Positions 21,974 to 34,130 of a stretch of 64,000 nt of DNA are shown here, in pieces; the first letter of the stretch is position 1; the number at the start of each line of letters is the position of its first letter. Source of the DNA: Polytrichum commune (Eukaryota > Streptophyta > Polytrichopsida > Polytrichales > Polytrichaceae). Position numbers and translations under genes: made by a program. A model generated the notes under the pieces. It was not told the DNA's origin. It saw only the letters and a list, made by a program, of their open reading frames with translations, and did no database searches. The stretch covers positions 23,159,666 to 23,223,665 of the forward strand of contig OX485807.1 in assembly GCA_950295325.1 (NCBI GenBank), read 5' to 3'.

Positions 21974-23611
21974 CCATTTGACCCTCAAGCAACGCCCGCT
22001 CCTCACTCACAAGACCCATTGGTCTTGGAGGCAGAAATCCTTCTTCCTCTTGTGTGGGTGTCACGTCAGTGTCGGTCATTGGCGGGAGGTCGCAATCAAT
22101 GAGAATCTGGTCTAGGGTGCGGTCCTTGCTCGCAAGCAAGATGTTGTGCAACACACAACAGCAATGCACGACTGTAGGCAAGAAATCAAGTTTCAAGGAT
22201 GATTTGGTTCCAATCTCCTTGAACCTGGATTTTAGTATTCTGAATCCTCTCTCAACACTCATCCTCGTGGATGAGTGTTTGCGGTTGAACCACACCTCCT
22301 CCCGGGAAAGCGGTAAACCCATAGGCCCCATTTTGAACGGTGTGATACACCAACTCAACAATGGGTATCTGCGGTCCGCCACAATGTATGGTGGGAATGG
22401 GAGACCCGATGGCCATGACATCGGGTCATCGTGGAATCCCCCCATCACACCCTCCTCCACTTTGCGGAACAACTCTGTCCTCTTGAAATGGGCGCTGTCG
22501 TGTAGGGACCCTGGAGGCCCAGTGTTGATGGAAGTGAAGTAGCACTTGCTGTCCACAACCCCCTGCAGTAGTATAGAGAAGGACTTGTAGCGACTCGATG
22601 ATCAGCTGCAACTATGCTATTTGAGGGTGATGCGATGTAGATGTGGGATCCATCTATGGCCCCAATGCAGTTCGGGAACCATTGCTTTGCTTGGAATGCG
22701 GCTGCGATTCGAGGCAGCCTCCTGCCAGCTGGCCATGCTATAAGGTGCCCGAAATTGTGGCTTATGGCATAGCACACTTGGCGCAGAATGTCGCCCACAG
22801 TGGATTTCCCGAGAGCGGCCTTGTCGGCGACGAGGGGTATGGACACACCATGCATCAGCTTGAATAATGTGACGACAACCTTTTTCTCGACACCAATAGG
22901 CTGCCTCCAATGCGTAGGCTGCCCTTGTATGAATGGTCGAAGGTCTTGGACTAGCCTGTCAAAAGTCCGCCGCCTCATGCGCAATATGTCGTAAAACATG
23001 TCGGGTGTGTAGATGTTGAATAGGTACTCCTCAAACCAGCAGGTTGACCTTGGTTTGACGTACCACCGAGCACTCTCAACTCCTATGTGCCAAGCTAGGA
23101 GATCAATGACTTGTCGGGAGTGCAGGTGTTCCAATGCATCCTCATCGGGCTCGTGTCTTCCCAATGTGCTGCAAGATGCCATGGAAACATCCCCATCCTC
23201 CCACCTCCTCATTTGTTTTCTATGTGAGCAGTGCCCTGCAATGGTTTCCGTCGATGTGATGTACATGGTAACCATGACAACGCATATGTCAATGCAATTC
23301 AAGAGTGTGTGGATAGCAGAGGCAATGGGTAGTGAGGACGTTGAATTCAGTGCAGTTGCTTGCCGCAGGGGAATGCTGTTGGGACCCTCGGCTGCAAACT
23401 CTGGAGGAGTTCGAGTACCACAGGGTGCTGGTCGGGGAGGGGACCAATTCGCAGGGAGAGGCATGCGTGATGGGCCTGCTGGTGGCGGGATTGTGGACGG
23501 TGCCGGAACATCTGATTCCGGGGGTGCAGCAGGTGGGAGGATGCGGGAGGGAGGATCCAGCTCCGAAGAAGATTGAGCGGCAGCTGCTCGTCTGTTGGGT
23601 GCAACCTTCAA
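21897..23611 (-). pseudogene. Harbinger DDE transposase with one frameshift
   Basis: The N-terminal half (to about 22600) contains MRRRTFDRLVQDLRPFIQG, a helix-turn-helix region (ALGKSTVGDILRQVC) and the first catalytic Asp in NCIGAIDGSHIYIA. The second half resumes in another frame with FSILLQGVVDSKCYFTSI, a second Asp in PPYIVADRRYPLL and the catalytic Glu in RMSVERGFRILKSRF. So the DDE triad is present, but the two halves need a frame change near 22590-22620. There is no room for an intron there, so the copy is probably inactive unless the base call is wrong. The last 80 residues are acidic and may overlap the ORF1 3' end. Confidence 0.85.
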
Positions 23612-26344
23612 GCACCAGGAGTCAGATCAAGCGTAGAACAGTTTGCTTAGGACCTAGACTAGCAGCTGGTGTATTGAAACCGATCAAGATTGTTGCTACT
23701 CTTTTTAATTTTCAAACGAAGTTGTCTTCAAACACACGCACACAACTGTCAGTGTCAATGTTGTTGCATACTTGCTAGCAATGGAATGCATTTGAATTGG
23801 CAATACAGGGTAGAATTGACCAACATATACCGCATGACTTGGGGGGGGGGGGGGGTTAATTGCGATCGGGAACAGAAATTCTGCGTTTGGTTTAAACACA
23901 AAGAGGCACTCATAATCACAATGTGGTTGTTTCGAAAACATGCGCCCATCCGAGGCCAACCCGATGGTTAGGAACAGAACTATGTGGCTGCGACCGTCAA
24001 TTATAGCACGCGGCAGGAGACTAGCAGAAATGTAGAGTTGGACACCGAGAGAAGGTGCACCTGTGCGTGCAAATCGCGAATGGCCATGCCAGCCGCCTGC
24101 AACCTGTCTGCGACACCTGCGAACGGGTTGGCCCGAACTGGAAGGTCTGTATGCCATGGCAGGCTCCGATCCTCCACGTTGTCGCTCCGAAGCATGCAGA
24201 GGAGGGAGCGCCCAAGGTCATGGGAACTCAACTCCAATTCAGAGTCAAACCGGAGCATCAGAGTCCGAAGATCGCTGCAATCCTCGCCCAATTCCCACTT
24301 GCAAAACATTTCTACAAGAGGGAGCAATTGTGTGCAGGTGTTGCGGATGGCATTGCGGGAGGGAGATGCCAGACGACCTTGACGCCGCCACACAAGGCGT
24401 CCTGTCAATTCCAGCAATTCGGGTGACCACGGCAACACGCAGAGGAAAAAAAACCATGACAATGGCGGGGAGGCCACAAACATAACACACCAAGAACGCA
24501 GACACTGGAGGAAATGAACGAACCCAATTTGGATTCTCGAAACTCGGCTTCATGACGAGCAGAGTGCGAATAAAAACCGTAGCAGAATAGTTTGTATCCT
24601 TGCCAATAGTCCTGCACCCTACAGATATAGAAACGCGAGGCAATGCGCCGCACAGCTGTGCTGGTTAAGAACACAAGGCACCATGAACGAATTTGCACAA
24701 ACAGTCCACCACAAGCAATGGGCATCCACACACGGCCCGGAGCATTGCAAACGGAAAACAGGCTTGCAAAACAAAGAGAATTGACCTATGGAACTCGTAG
24801 GCGACCACGCGAAAGCTGGATTCACCCTGCATAGACACGAACCCACAAAGTGCTCCAGGAATGGCGAGTGCTCATTTTTGGTGCCCTGGGAGGGCACCCA
24901 AAGGTGCAAAAACGAAACATCACTGCCGAAAGACGTCGAGGGGTCCAGAGCACACAGAATTTGTGCACAAAGGAGGGCGCTGCGATACATAAGCTTGCAA
25001 GGCACGGTGCAAGAGTTTTGCTCCGGCACACAGAGATGGCGGACACAGCCAGCATTGCAGGAGTGTGTTCGGGCGTACAGGACAAAGAACATTCACGGCG
25101 GGAGGGGGAGAGAGCAGACTCCATCCGCCGTCTACACCCAATTTCACGGCGCCACGCGTAGCAAAATGCACGAGGAGCAGTACACAGAAGAAAAACACAA
25201 TCCATGGGCGAATGGGACAGAGGGACGAGCAACAACACAAAAACAAACGCAGGTAGATGTTGAGGCGCAAAGGGAGCGACACAGAATTGGAAGGGCGCAA
25301 TTGGAAAACAATGTAATTATCGAGAAGGGCGAAATGCCCACATACAAAAACAACCTTGCAGTGGCAGCACTGCATGCCACCCCCAATGCAGAGGTTGAAG
25401 CCCTAGTCCTAGAATAGCACTGAAATTAAACCCCGAAAAGCGTCCATGACGTTCGCCGCAGTGAGCTGAGCTGAGGAATCCGCCGGTCCGGGGCGGCGCG
25501 GCCTATTGCGGCTGAAAGAGAGTGGGACCGGTGTAGCAGTTTCAGCGTAGACCTCGGCAGCGGGGGGCTCACATCATCAACAACGCAACACCCCCCCAAG
25601 CATACGCATGCTGGATGCCGCACAGTACTCCGGACGCACGCACGATTGCGGCTCAATTCTGCCTCCACCCACTGTTGAAGGGAGACAATTGCTGTTGCGG
25701 GGACTCCAATCGGACAGTGGCGTAGTGACAGGTTGGAGATTGCTGGGACCAAGACCCGGAGATGCTCCAACCCAAAACCCAGGATACAAAAATTGCAGCC
25801 ACAGGCGTAGGGGACAAGGAGACCCGCGAGGGAGAAGAAGATCAATGAATTGCTCACCCGAAGTGGAGCTCTCGGAGTTCACTGTCAATTCCGGTCGCCG
25901 CGGCTTCGTCCATCGTTATCTGCACGGAGTTGGTGGCGTGGGAGCGCAGCACTCAGCAGCGACACGGAGGTGGGGAGCCGTGGGGGCAGAAGAGCGTCGA
26001 AGCGTGGGGAAGGACAGAACGGGATGGATGAAAGTATGCGGGAATCCGGTCCGTAGCCACCCGGTGCGGCCATCCATCTTGGACCCGGGTCCGGGACCAG
26101 GTGGCCCCCCCTACCCGGACAGCGAACTCTGACCAGCCTTTCTTCTAACAGAGCCCCGGCCCAGCACCACTTGGTGCGGCCAGGCCCTAAGGAGGGTATC
26201 CTTGAGATGAGTTTTTATTTTGATTGTTTGTTTTATAGGAGAGCATTATATAATTCAGCCTTGGCTGGGAGTTCCCTTTCTAAATGTGGCCATGGACCCC
26301 ATTGTTGGGTTGGACCCTAGTTTGCCTACCCATTGTACATGTTA

Positions 26345-27242
26345 CAGTCCACCCTCTATAAGTGTTACCTCTATAAGTGTTAAAATTCCATAAGTGTTAA
26401 CATTTTTTCTACTCCCTACTTGGGGAGACTACAATAACGTTAAGTGTTAAGTGTTAACTGATTGGCTACTCCCCTCTTTGTAATTTTTCCCTCTATATCT
26501 GTTAACTTATTATTATACTATATAATACCATACAATACAATATACTATAACATAGCACATGTAATATACTGTAACATACTGTAACATACCCCCCATTTAG
26601 AAATTATTAGGGTTTAGGATATTGACTGCAAGTCCCTCCCTCGTCAACTCAATTTACCCTAGCAGGTTGAGCCAGTCTACCAGCGTTCGAATTTCTGAGA
26701 ATGTTGTTTTCGAATTTCAGACTTGTAGGACGAATCACATACCATTAGAAAGCTATTGAGGAGACGATTCCAATGGTAGTAGTTTTGTCAAATTCCGACT
26801 TCTAACGAGTGACTTATGGTTGGCCGAAATCTGCCTTCCAAGTCTCCCGCGGCAGCGGCGGCGAGTTTTGTCTGATTAATTTTGAGGGTGCTGTATTATT
26901 TTTGTGGATAGGGTTTGTGTCCTTGTGGTTTAGAGTCAGTTTGCATCTGTCTTTCAATTTAATCTAGGACAATAGAGATGGGGAAGGCTTCAAAGTTCAA
27001 GCTTCAAAGTTCAGACCTCTATAGATGCCTTCTTCCATCCTAGAGGAGTGGAAATGGAGGAGTGAGACTCCTCAATTGTATTTTAGAACTTCATTTGGTA
27101 TTATAAAAATATTTTACTTGTGTTACATTTATACGTGTTATGTTTTGATTTGTTAAACTCTATATTTCTATAAGTGTTAACACTCTATAAGTGTTAACAA
27201 TATTACCACTCCCAATTGTTAACACTTATAGAGGGTGGACTG
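26345..27242. mobile_element. pogo/Tigger-like MITE (898 bp)
   Basis: Left end CAGTCCACCCTCTATAAGTG, and the right end is its perfect complement over the first 20 bases and beyond. TA flanks are at 26343-26344 and 27243-27244. The CAGT...CTCTATAAGTGTTAA style of terminus is that of pogo-type elements. Sub-terminal CTATAAGTGTTA units recur at both ends. No transposase frame remains. Confidence 0.85.
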
Positions 27243-27244
27243 TA

Positions 27245-28140
27245 TTATGGGTCGGTGCCCTAGTAAGATGTTAGGTTTGGATATGATAAAATCGCTGGAA
27301 CCAACTTTGGATACCGCACCAACTGCATGGACGGTCGGCAAGCTAGATGGTGTCATGTACAATGTCTCAATGTTGCGGTATATACATTGTGGCTGCACAA
27401 GTTTGCTTACATTGTTGGACGAAGAATGAACTTCGTTGCACACAAGGGTAGCATCAATGCTTCATAGTCCGACAAAACTACCATCCGCTTGGCACAAGCC
27501 CATGCAAGACTCGGGGGCAGGGGGGTGGTCACTGACGAAAATCGTAGAAACAACATGAGATTAAAAAAGTAGGGTCTAATATATTCATTGTAGATAAATT
27601 TTGCAAAAAATGTACATATAATATAGGGGGTTTTTGAATAATGAAACTTGTTTACATGTAAAATACCATCACATATATTGCCTCTTTAATCTAGTCGGTA
27701 CATGTAAAATGATGCGGAAACAATTACTAGGGGTAGCGGATCTAGGGTAGGGTATGTGCTAGTGGATAAAAAAAAATTAATTTTCTGTTGAAAAAACTTG
27801 GATGGATGACTTCATAGGCTGGCTAGCTTGAATGTTACTGAACCAATGTATCTAATGTGGAGTTAATGCTCTCTACCTACGTGCCGGGAGGGAAGATTCC
27901 AATGCGTTGTTTGAATTACAATCGTCTTTCCAATTTTCATTGGTAGTTGAAGTAAAATAGGGTATTTTTAAATGATTCCCCCCAAATTTATAATTACTGA
28001 TAGGGTGTTTTAAAATATAAGCACTTTACCTTTATTTTGAAAAACACCATACCTTATAATCTTTTCTACAAGGTAAATAGCCACCTCCCCCCCCCCCCCG
28101 ATAAATAGGCCCTGAGCACACGTGTATGCAAAATATAAGA
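27245..28140. other. Spacer before the LINE, no gene identified
   Basis: Contains a 74-codon minus-strand frame (27219-27443) that extends a coding-like stretch but matches nothing I know, and a C-run near 28089. Otherwise AT-rich and featureless. Confidence 0.3.
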
Positions 28141-28917
28141 GGGAGTGACGCTTATGAGCTACAAGAAAAGTTCTTGCCTAGAAGGTCCAAGCTGTGAGCA
28201 ACACCGCCGCCACTACTCTATTGGTCACAAAGAAACTCCTCACCAGAGCCATAGTAGAGTTCGTTGAAACGGTGGATAGAAGGCTCGTCACATTCGCCAA
28301 CAACAATAACCTCAACATAGATATGCAAGTTAAAGCCTCCACCAGAAAATTCAAAACCCATGCCACAAACATGCACAACATCATGAGCGTCATGGCTACG
28401 GAGTTGCAACAATCCAACCACTGCATCCACAATATCATGCAAATTGTAGCCACCACCTCGTTGGAACCTCACCACCCCTATACCATGCACATCCAACAAG
28501 ATCCAAGCTCCTCCTTGAATGTAACATAAGTAGGAGGTCTCATCCCATAACTCCAAGCACCACCAGGCTTCCCCAATTACACCAACTATGGCCCACCATC
28601 AAGCCACCACCGAGGACAAAATTCTTACCATGAATAGTGCAACCTTAGAAATATCACCAAGGACCTCCATACCCATGTTTTGTGTTGTTTTCTTGATTAA
28701 TTATCTACTCAATTTAAAAATACCCAAGCCTTTGACTTGGATGCTATCTATCTTTTTAGATCTCTTGGGTATAACTTACACAATATATCTATCCCTTAAT
28801 GAAGCCTTAATGGCATTGATTTGGTTGAACTCAATACCACTCAAAGGTATCAATTGCTTCCCTCGACAATATTGCCAATCCCAAGCAACCAACGTCAAAA
28901 GATACCTTAGGGGAGAA

Positions 28918-28952
28918 TAAATAAATAAAATAAAATAAAATAAAATAAAATC
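28918..28952. repeat. (AATAA/AAAAT)n simple repeat
   Basis: A run of AAATA/AAAAT units. It may be the tail of a retroposon or a simple microsatellite. Confidence 0.7.
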
Positions 28953-29649
28953 ATCTTTTGCAAAAAGAAACAACTTGCACACATCAAAATCAACCCATAC
29001 CCACCCCTAACACAAACCACTACCCAAAACGTGCCCAAAACTTGCCAAAATCATCATTACTATATGCTCACTCCTCTCAACTTCAAACACAAAAAAACCC
29101 ACCACCACCACCCCCAACACCTGAACACTATCACATACATCACATTACTATCCACAAATCTTCCATTACATCATCCTACTACATACACCCATGTACATAT
29201 CATAATAATATGCCACCCTTACAATTCACACAAAAGAGCCCCCACAATGATACCACCTATCAATTCCTCTCATCGTATAGGAACATTCTACTACGTAACA
29301 TAAACCAAACTCACAAAAAGCCCAAAACTCCACACCATACACCACTACATATGGAACAACTCCAAAGTCATTCTCCCAAATAAAGACCTACCACCCCACC
29401 CATGACACTCACTCCGATCCTCAAACACATGCCAAAAGCCTTCAAACAAAGACAATCACAATACTACACAAAAAAACACGCCATAAACTAGAAAATTGAA
29501 TACAAACATCTTGCAAACTTATTCCTCTCAATCGTGCAACCCCTTACCAACCAACGAACAAACAACCCAAACTTCCCCCATCTCATCCAACATACACAAA
29601 TACTCCATACACACCCCATTCAGCACCCACTATGCACCCTAATTGTGTC

Positions 29650-30820
29650 TATAGGCCCCACCTTAGCTTATGCAACCAAACCCTACAATATGGATTCCCG
29701 CCTAGAAGCCTCACCATCCTTAAATGCCTCGAAATGCTCCCACACCCAATAGACCCCACACATGGCTGGCACTTTAGTGTGACGTATAGAAAGCACATGT
29801 GGCGAGGCTATAATTGTTGGGGGCATCATCTTGCTCATAAGCAATTAAATGACTCATTCAAATTAGGTAATTTTCTTATTGTGCATATTTCATAGTATCT
29901 TTTAATTACTTTAAAAGGCCAGGGTTAGTCATTTTCATATACCATATGTTTATTACAAATCACCAAGCAATTAGTCCGAAGAGTGCTATGCCCTATGATT
30001 ATCCTCCACATGTGGCTAATTCTAGTTGGTTGTCTGATTGAGACCAAACTTGGGCTCATTTCAAAAACCATCTCAAAAGGCAGAGCCAATAATTCATTGC
30101 AATGAGGTTTAGCCTCAAAGCAAGTTCATAAAGTCACATTACAAAACATACATATACAAAATTGATATGCAATCAAGAGCAACATGAAATGCATTTATTA
30201 TGAAAGCATAAACTGATGACATCCCCAATCATAGACTGTGATGGAAATCCTATTGCATTTTTATTCATGTGAAAAAGAAAAGCAAATGTGTGGACACCGA
30301 ATTGCTAGAAGGTATACGATTTGTAGATGCCAACAAAACAACAAACTCTCATAATGCAACGCCATGACCTAAACCACTCTCGTCCACGTTGCTTATCTAT
30401 ACCCGTCATCCAATGTTCTTTAACCATTTTTTTCAATCCATCGACAAGTTTTCATCCACTATGACAATATGAGGGAATATATACACTATAACCCTTTTGC
30501 AAAAAAATTATAGTATGGTACCTTAGAAATGATTTAAACCTAATTTCATGGAACTTATAACACCCTATATTATTTTGAACTCAAAGTCACATATTATGTG
30601 GGGCTTATTTATATTTTGAAACCACTTAAATTTTTTTGATACCAACATCAAAAGAGACCCTACCTTTGGCCACACATAGTTTTTAATTTTTGGGAAGTGT
30701 CGGCCCCATGAGACCCCATCACCAACACATGCCCAATAAAACAAATCCTCACAAATGCTACAACACTTGAACACATCAACCAAAAAATCTATGACCGCAT
30801 GACACAAACCATCTCAAGAA
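29650..30820. other. Unassigned stretch within the LINE region
   Basis: No identified coding sequence. About 100 bp at 29965-30065 are similar, in the same orientation, to 58740-58838 just after the LINE 3' end (shared GAGTG, CACATGG, TTGGTTG and GGCTCATTT). This may be a separate dispersed repeat. Confidence 0.4.
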
Positions 30821-30831
30821 ACCTAAATTCC

Positions 30832-31241
30832 CACGGGGAGGTCACTTCATTGTCAAGTTGACACCACGTGCGGACAAAGTTTGCTACCCCTATATTACAT
30901 GTCATATATAATTTTAAAATTTATGATATTTTTTCTACATATACATAACCATTGATAGTATCTTTTGTATACTTTTTTGAAATTTTTAGTCATCTTTATT
31001 TTTTTTAGTATTTTTTTTAGTTCAATTTTGTGTCAATCTAGTTAGAAATGGTATGTTTTATGAAAAAAACAAATCATCAAATTTAGTTACCACTTTTGAC
31101 TATGTCATAGGTACTGTGTATATCTACTCATGAAAAAAAATTGAAATTTTTTTGACCCATTTTGGTGGTGCAACTTACCAAAAGAAGATTTTTTTTGTTC
31201 GCACGTGGTGTTCAACTTGACAATGGAGTGATCTACCCGTG
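30832..31241. mobile_element. hAT-type MITE (410 bp)
   Basis: Long inverted ends: the left starts CACGGGGAGGTCACTTCATT and the right is the complement of CACGGGTAGATCACTCCATT. The match continues about 47 bp through CCACGTGCG. The 8-bp target duplication TAAATTCC is perfect at 30824-30831 and 31242-31249. Same family as 888-1385. Confidence 0.92.
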
Positions 31242-31389
31242 TAAATTCCTCATCTTTGTACACCAACAATTTCCCAACTACCTAGGACAAGTCGTCCAAG
31301 AAGCCCTAAAGATACTAGACCCAATAATTGGCTTCTCTCACGATAAAATATCAACACCCACATACACACAAACAAATTCATAGACTCAA

Positions 31390-31900
31390 TTACATGCACC
31401 ACATGGAACTGTAGCGTCCTCAACACCAACCTCCAAGAATTCCAACAACTCACCAGCAACTCAAACCCCACACTACTCTTATGTATATAAAAACCAAAAG
31501 TCCCAAAGACAAATCTACAAGATTCATAGATGCACAATCTCCATCACCCAATTATATATAACAACATTCCGGATGCCCAAACATGCCCAAACATGCCCAA
31601 GAAGACTCTATATCCAATATGCACTTACTAGGGGAGGCCTTGTCACTATGATACACAAAAGAATGGCCTGCTCTGAAAATATTACTAAGATTGTAGCCCC
31701 ACTAGAACTAACCCCATACCTACAAAACATCATAATCTTTAATAAACCCCTCAACCCAATCCTCCTCATCCACGTCTACATGCCATCACATGAAGAAGAT
31801 ACACCATCAGTACCTATTATACAAGCTACAATAAAACAAACACCCCACTCATACCTTAGTTCTTGTAGGAGATTTTAATTGAGACAACTTCCTCATTAGA
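31390..31900 (+). pseudogene. LINE AP-type endonuclease relic
   Basis: A frame near 31395 reads TTWNCSVLNTNLQEFQQL, matching the N-terminal TWN start of LINE endonucleases. After frame breaks, PILLIHVYMPS is followed by LVLVGDFN (near 31855-31880), the catalytic Asp/Asn motif of the EEP family. A stop codon directly follows GDFN. Confidence 0.7.
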
Positions 31901-32639
31901 TGACAAATCCAACACCCCCCCACAACACAAAATGACAAAGAATACACATATCCACAAAGAAATAACAGCTAACACCAATACCCAACACATCCAACTTCAC
32001 TTGACAAGGAGGCCCTGATTACACACACACCAACCTCATAGATGGATTCTACATATTCAAAACATGAAACGTCCAATGCCACACAAACACCCAACTCCAA
32101 CTTAATTTGGACAACTTTCTAGTCCCCTCTAATTTTTACCCCACTTTCTAGTCCGACGACCCTCAAAAGACAAATCAACCCTCCCCCCAAACTCAATACA
32201 TATACCCCATACCAAAGTCAAACATGAAATTTGCATTCCTAACCAAATTCAATGAGCAAAATCTTACACATATGCTCCAACTTACAAACCTACTCAAAGA
32301 AAACACATCCCTCCCCCACGACAAATTGATTCAAGCACAAGAACAATTTAACCACATGATACAATCCATTCGTGATTGTGCAACACAAACATGCACGACC
32401 CCTCCCCCTAGATCTAACTGCACAAAAAGAGCAAAATACTAAACCACTCAACTACCTCATCAATGAGGAAGGACACCTAGCAACCCACCCCCACACAATA
32501 TCCCACGTCATAAACACCACACAAAAAGAAGCCTTTCATAGACAAGCCCCAACATGCATAGATCTCATAAACCACCCTACTAAGTATATGTGGGCAATTC
32601 ATCAATACCCATGGCACACAAAAGCAAGATTCATCCTTG

Positions 32640-33110
32640 AGAAACATACAACACTAAATGCCCAACTAGCAACATTGTTTGCCATAATCATATATGGCAC
32701 ATGTCTTAAAAACCTCTCAAAAGGAAAGACATCAAGCCATGATGGAATACCTAATGAAATCCTAAAAGCCCTCCCCATGGACTTTCATGATGTTCCTATT
32801 TTTCCTACAATGCTACCACCAAAATCTATACCAAAGGAATGGAAACACAATACCACTATCCTCCTATATAGAAAAGACAACCCCATTATAATCACAAACT
32901 ATTGTAGAAATGACTACCACTTCAATACATCCCCAACACAATTACCTCATCAACATATGCCAACGACCTAGCCTTACTTTCGAATTACATCAAACACATA
33001 CAACCCCAACTAGATAAACTCGGCCAATACTCGAATTGGGTTCATATAGATTTGGGGATAAACAAATGTGCGGTCATAGGTTGCCCAAACAAATCCAAAC
33101 TACGACCACG
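32640..33110 (+). pseudogene. LINE reverse transcriptase relic with an internal deletion
   Basis: GKTSSHDGIPNEILKALP, then PKEWKHNTTILLYRKDNPII, then TNYCRND match RT blocks 1 and 2 (K-S-x-G/H-DGI; W-x-T-x-L-x-K; NYRP). The catalytic block appears as STYANDLALLS (about 32950-32980), with YAND for YADD. Only some 40 bp separate NYRP from YAND, where about 100 codons are expected, so the middle of the palm was deleted. Confidence 0.75.
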
Positions 33111-34005
33111 GCCATTCGCAATGTACCTCAAAACCCGAAACATCAACTATAAAAAAAACAACAACTCCTCATCCAGTCACAAAACGAACCATACACCTCC
33201 TTGGGAATAAAACTAGTCCCATCCCTCAAATGGGCCATCCAAAGTGCCGCCCTTCTACACTCACCATCCTCACTCCAACAAAAATAAAACTACTCAACAT
33301 GGTCATCCAACCAGGTAAAGAATATGTGTTTCATGCAACCACCTTCTCAATACCAAGCATTTGCAAAATGGACAAATTCCTTATCAAGCTGATAAACTCC
33401 GTCTACAACCTCCCCACAAGCACCCCCAACATCTTCATTCAATTACCTAGAGAAGCATTCACAATGGAAACATACTCTCTCCTCCCAAGGCACGCCACAA
33501 CACTTAGCAAACAACTAACACAAACACTCAATGGGCCCAAGACCGCTCAGACAAATATACCAAGGATAAGTCAAATTCATCATTTGCCATATAAGAAGTC
33601 TTCAAATACCTCCTGTTCCTAAAATATCAAGCATGTACTAGATCACCTCTACACATACTCTCTTTATACTTAAAAAAAACACTTTATGATCCATATCGAT
33701 TCCATAGACACCACATTCCCACTCGGACAATCACTCCTTCGCACAATCTAGTACAAAAGTCCTTTCTACAATATCCTTACCTCTGATAAAAAAGAAAACA
33801 CAAAACATTGCTCAAAAAACTTGCCACATTCAATATAATTGCCATACCTCAACTCCACGATCCCACAAGCACTGGAGTGCTTACACTTTAAGAATTCCAA
33901 CAAAAATATCATATGAAATCCAATATAATAATAAATGCACTACTTCAAGTGCCAAACATCTTCCCACCCGTCACCTACTTCATACCAAACCATACCACAT
34001 GCAGA

Positions 34006-34130
34006 TAGATAGATATGAACTCCGGCCTTTTCGAGGCCGGCGTGAATAGAGTGTATGTTCGTCCTGACAATGAGCCAGTGCCCACAAGACAAAGGGCCAT
34101 TGGTACAATACTACTCTCCCCTTTCGGGAA
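34006..34130 (+). mobile_element. SINE-like repeat, second copy
   Basis: Similar to 312-440: GATAGATAGATA start, ACTCCGG hairpin, GGCGTGAATA, CAATACTACTCTCCCCTTT end. I find no clear target duplication here. It lies in the old LINE, close to the connector that hosts the first copy in the other LINE (at its residue-equivalent 300). Confidence 0.6.

Larger units (their letters stand above)
17638..26187. mobile_element. PIF/Harbinger transposon, 8.55 kb
   Basis: TAA flanks both ends (17635-17637 and 26188-26190). The end repeats are GGAGGGGGCCACACC and, complement, GGGCCTGGCCGCACC, a 10/15 match. The element is GC-rich compared with its surroundings. It carries a Myb/SANT-like gene and a DDE transposase gene, convergent and overlapping at 3' ends, which is the usual two-gene set of this superfamily. 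The flanks 17638-20880 and 23620-26187 hold only ORFs I do not recognise. The borders are likely but rest on short, imperfect inverted repeats. Confidence 0.68.

Noticed and set aside
24000-25900. Long ORFs on both strands right of the Harbinger transposase
   Set aside because: Same reason: mutually overlapping frames with no recognisable motif and no splice pattern.
28090-28100. C-runs and G-runs (28089, 57420, 23840, 15340, 43181) as functional G-quadruplex sites
   Set aside because: Single homopolymer runs without repeated G-tracts. They are likely simple length variation or assembly artefacts.
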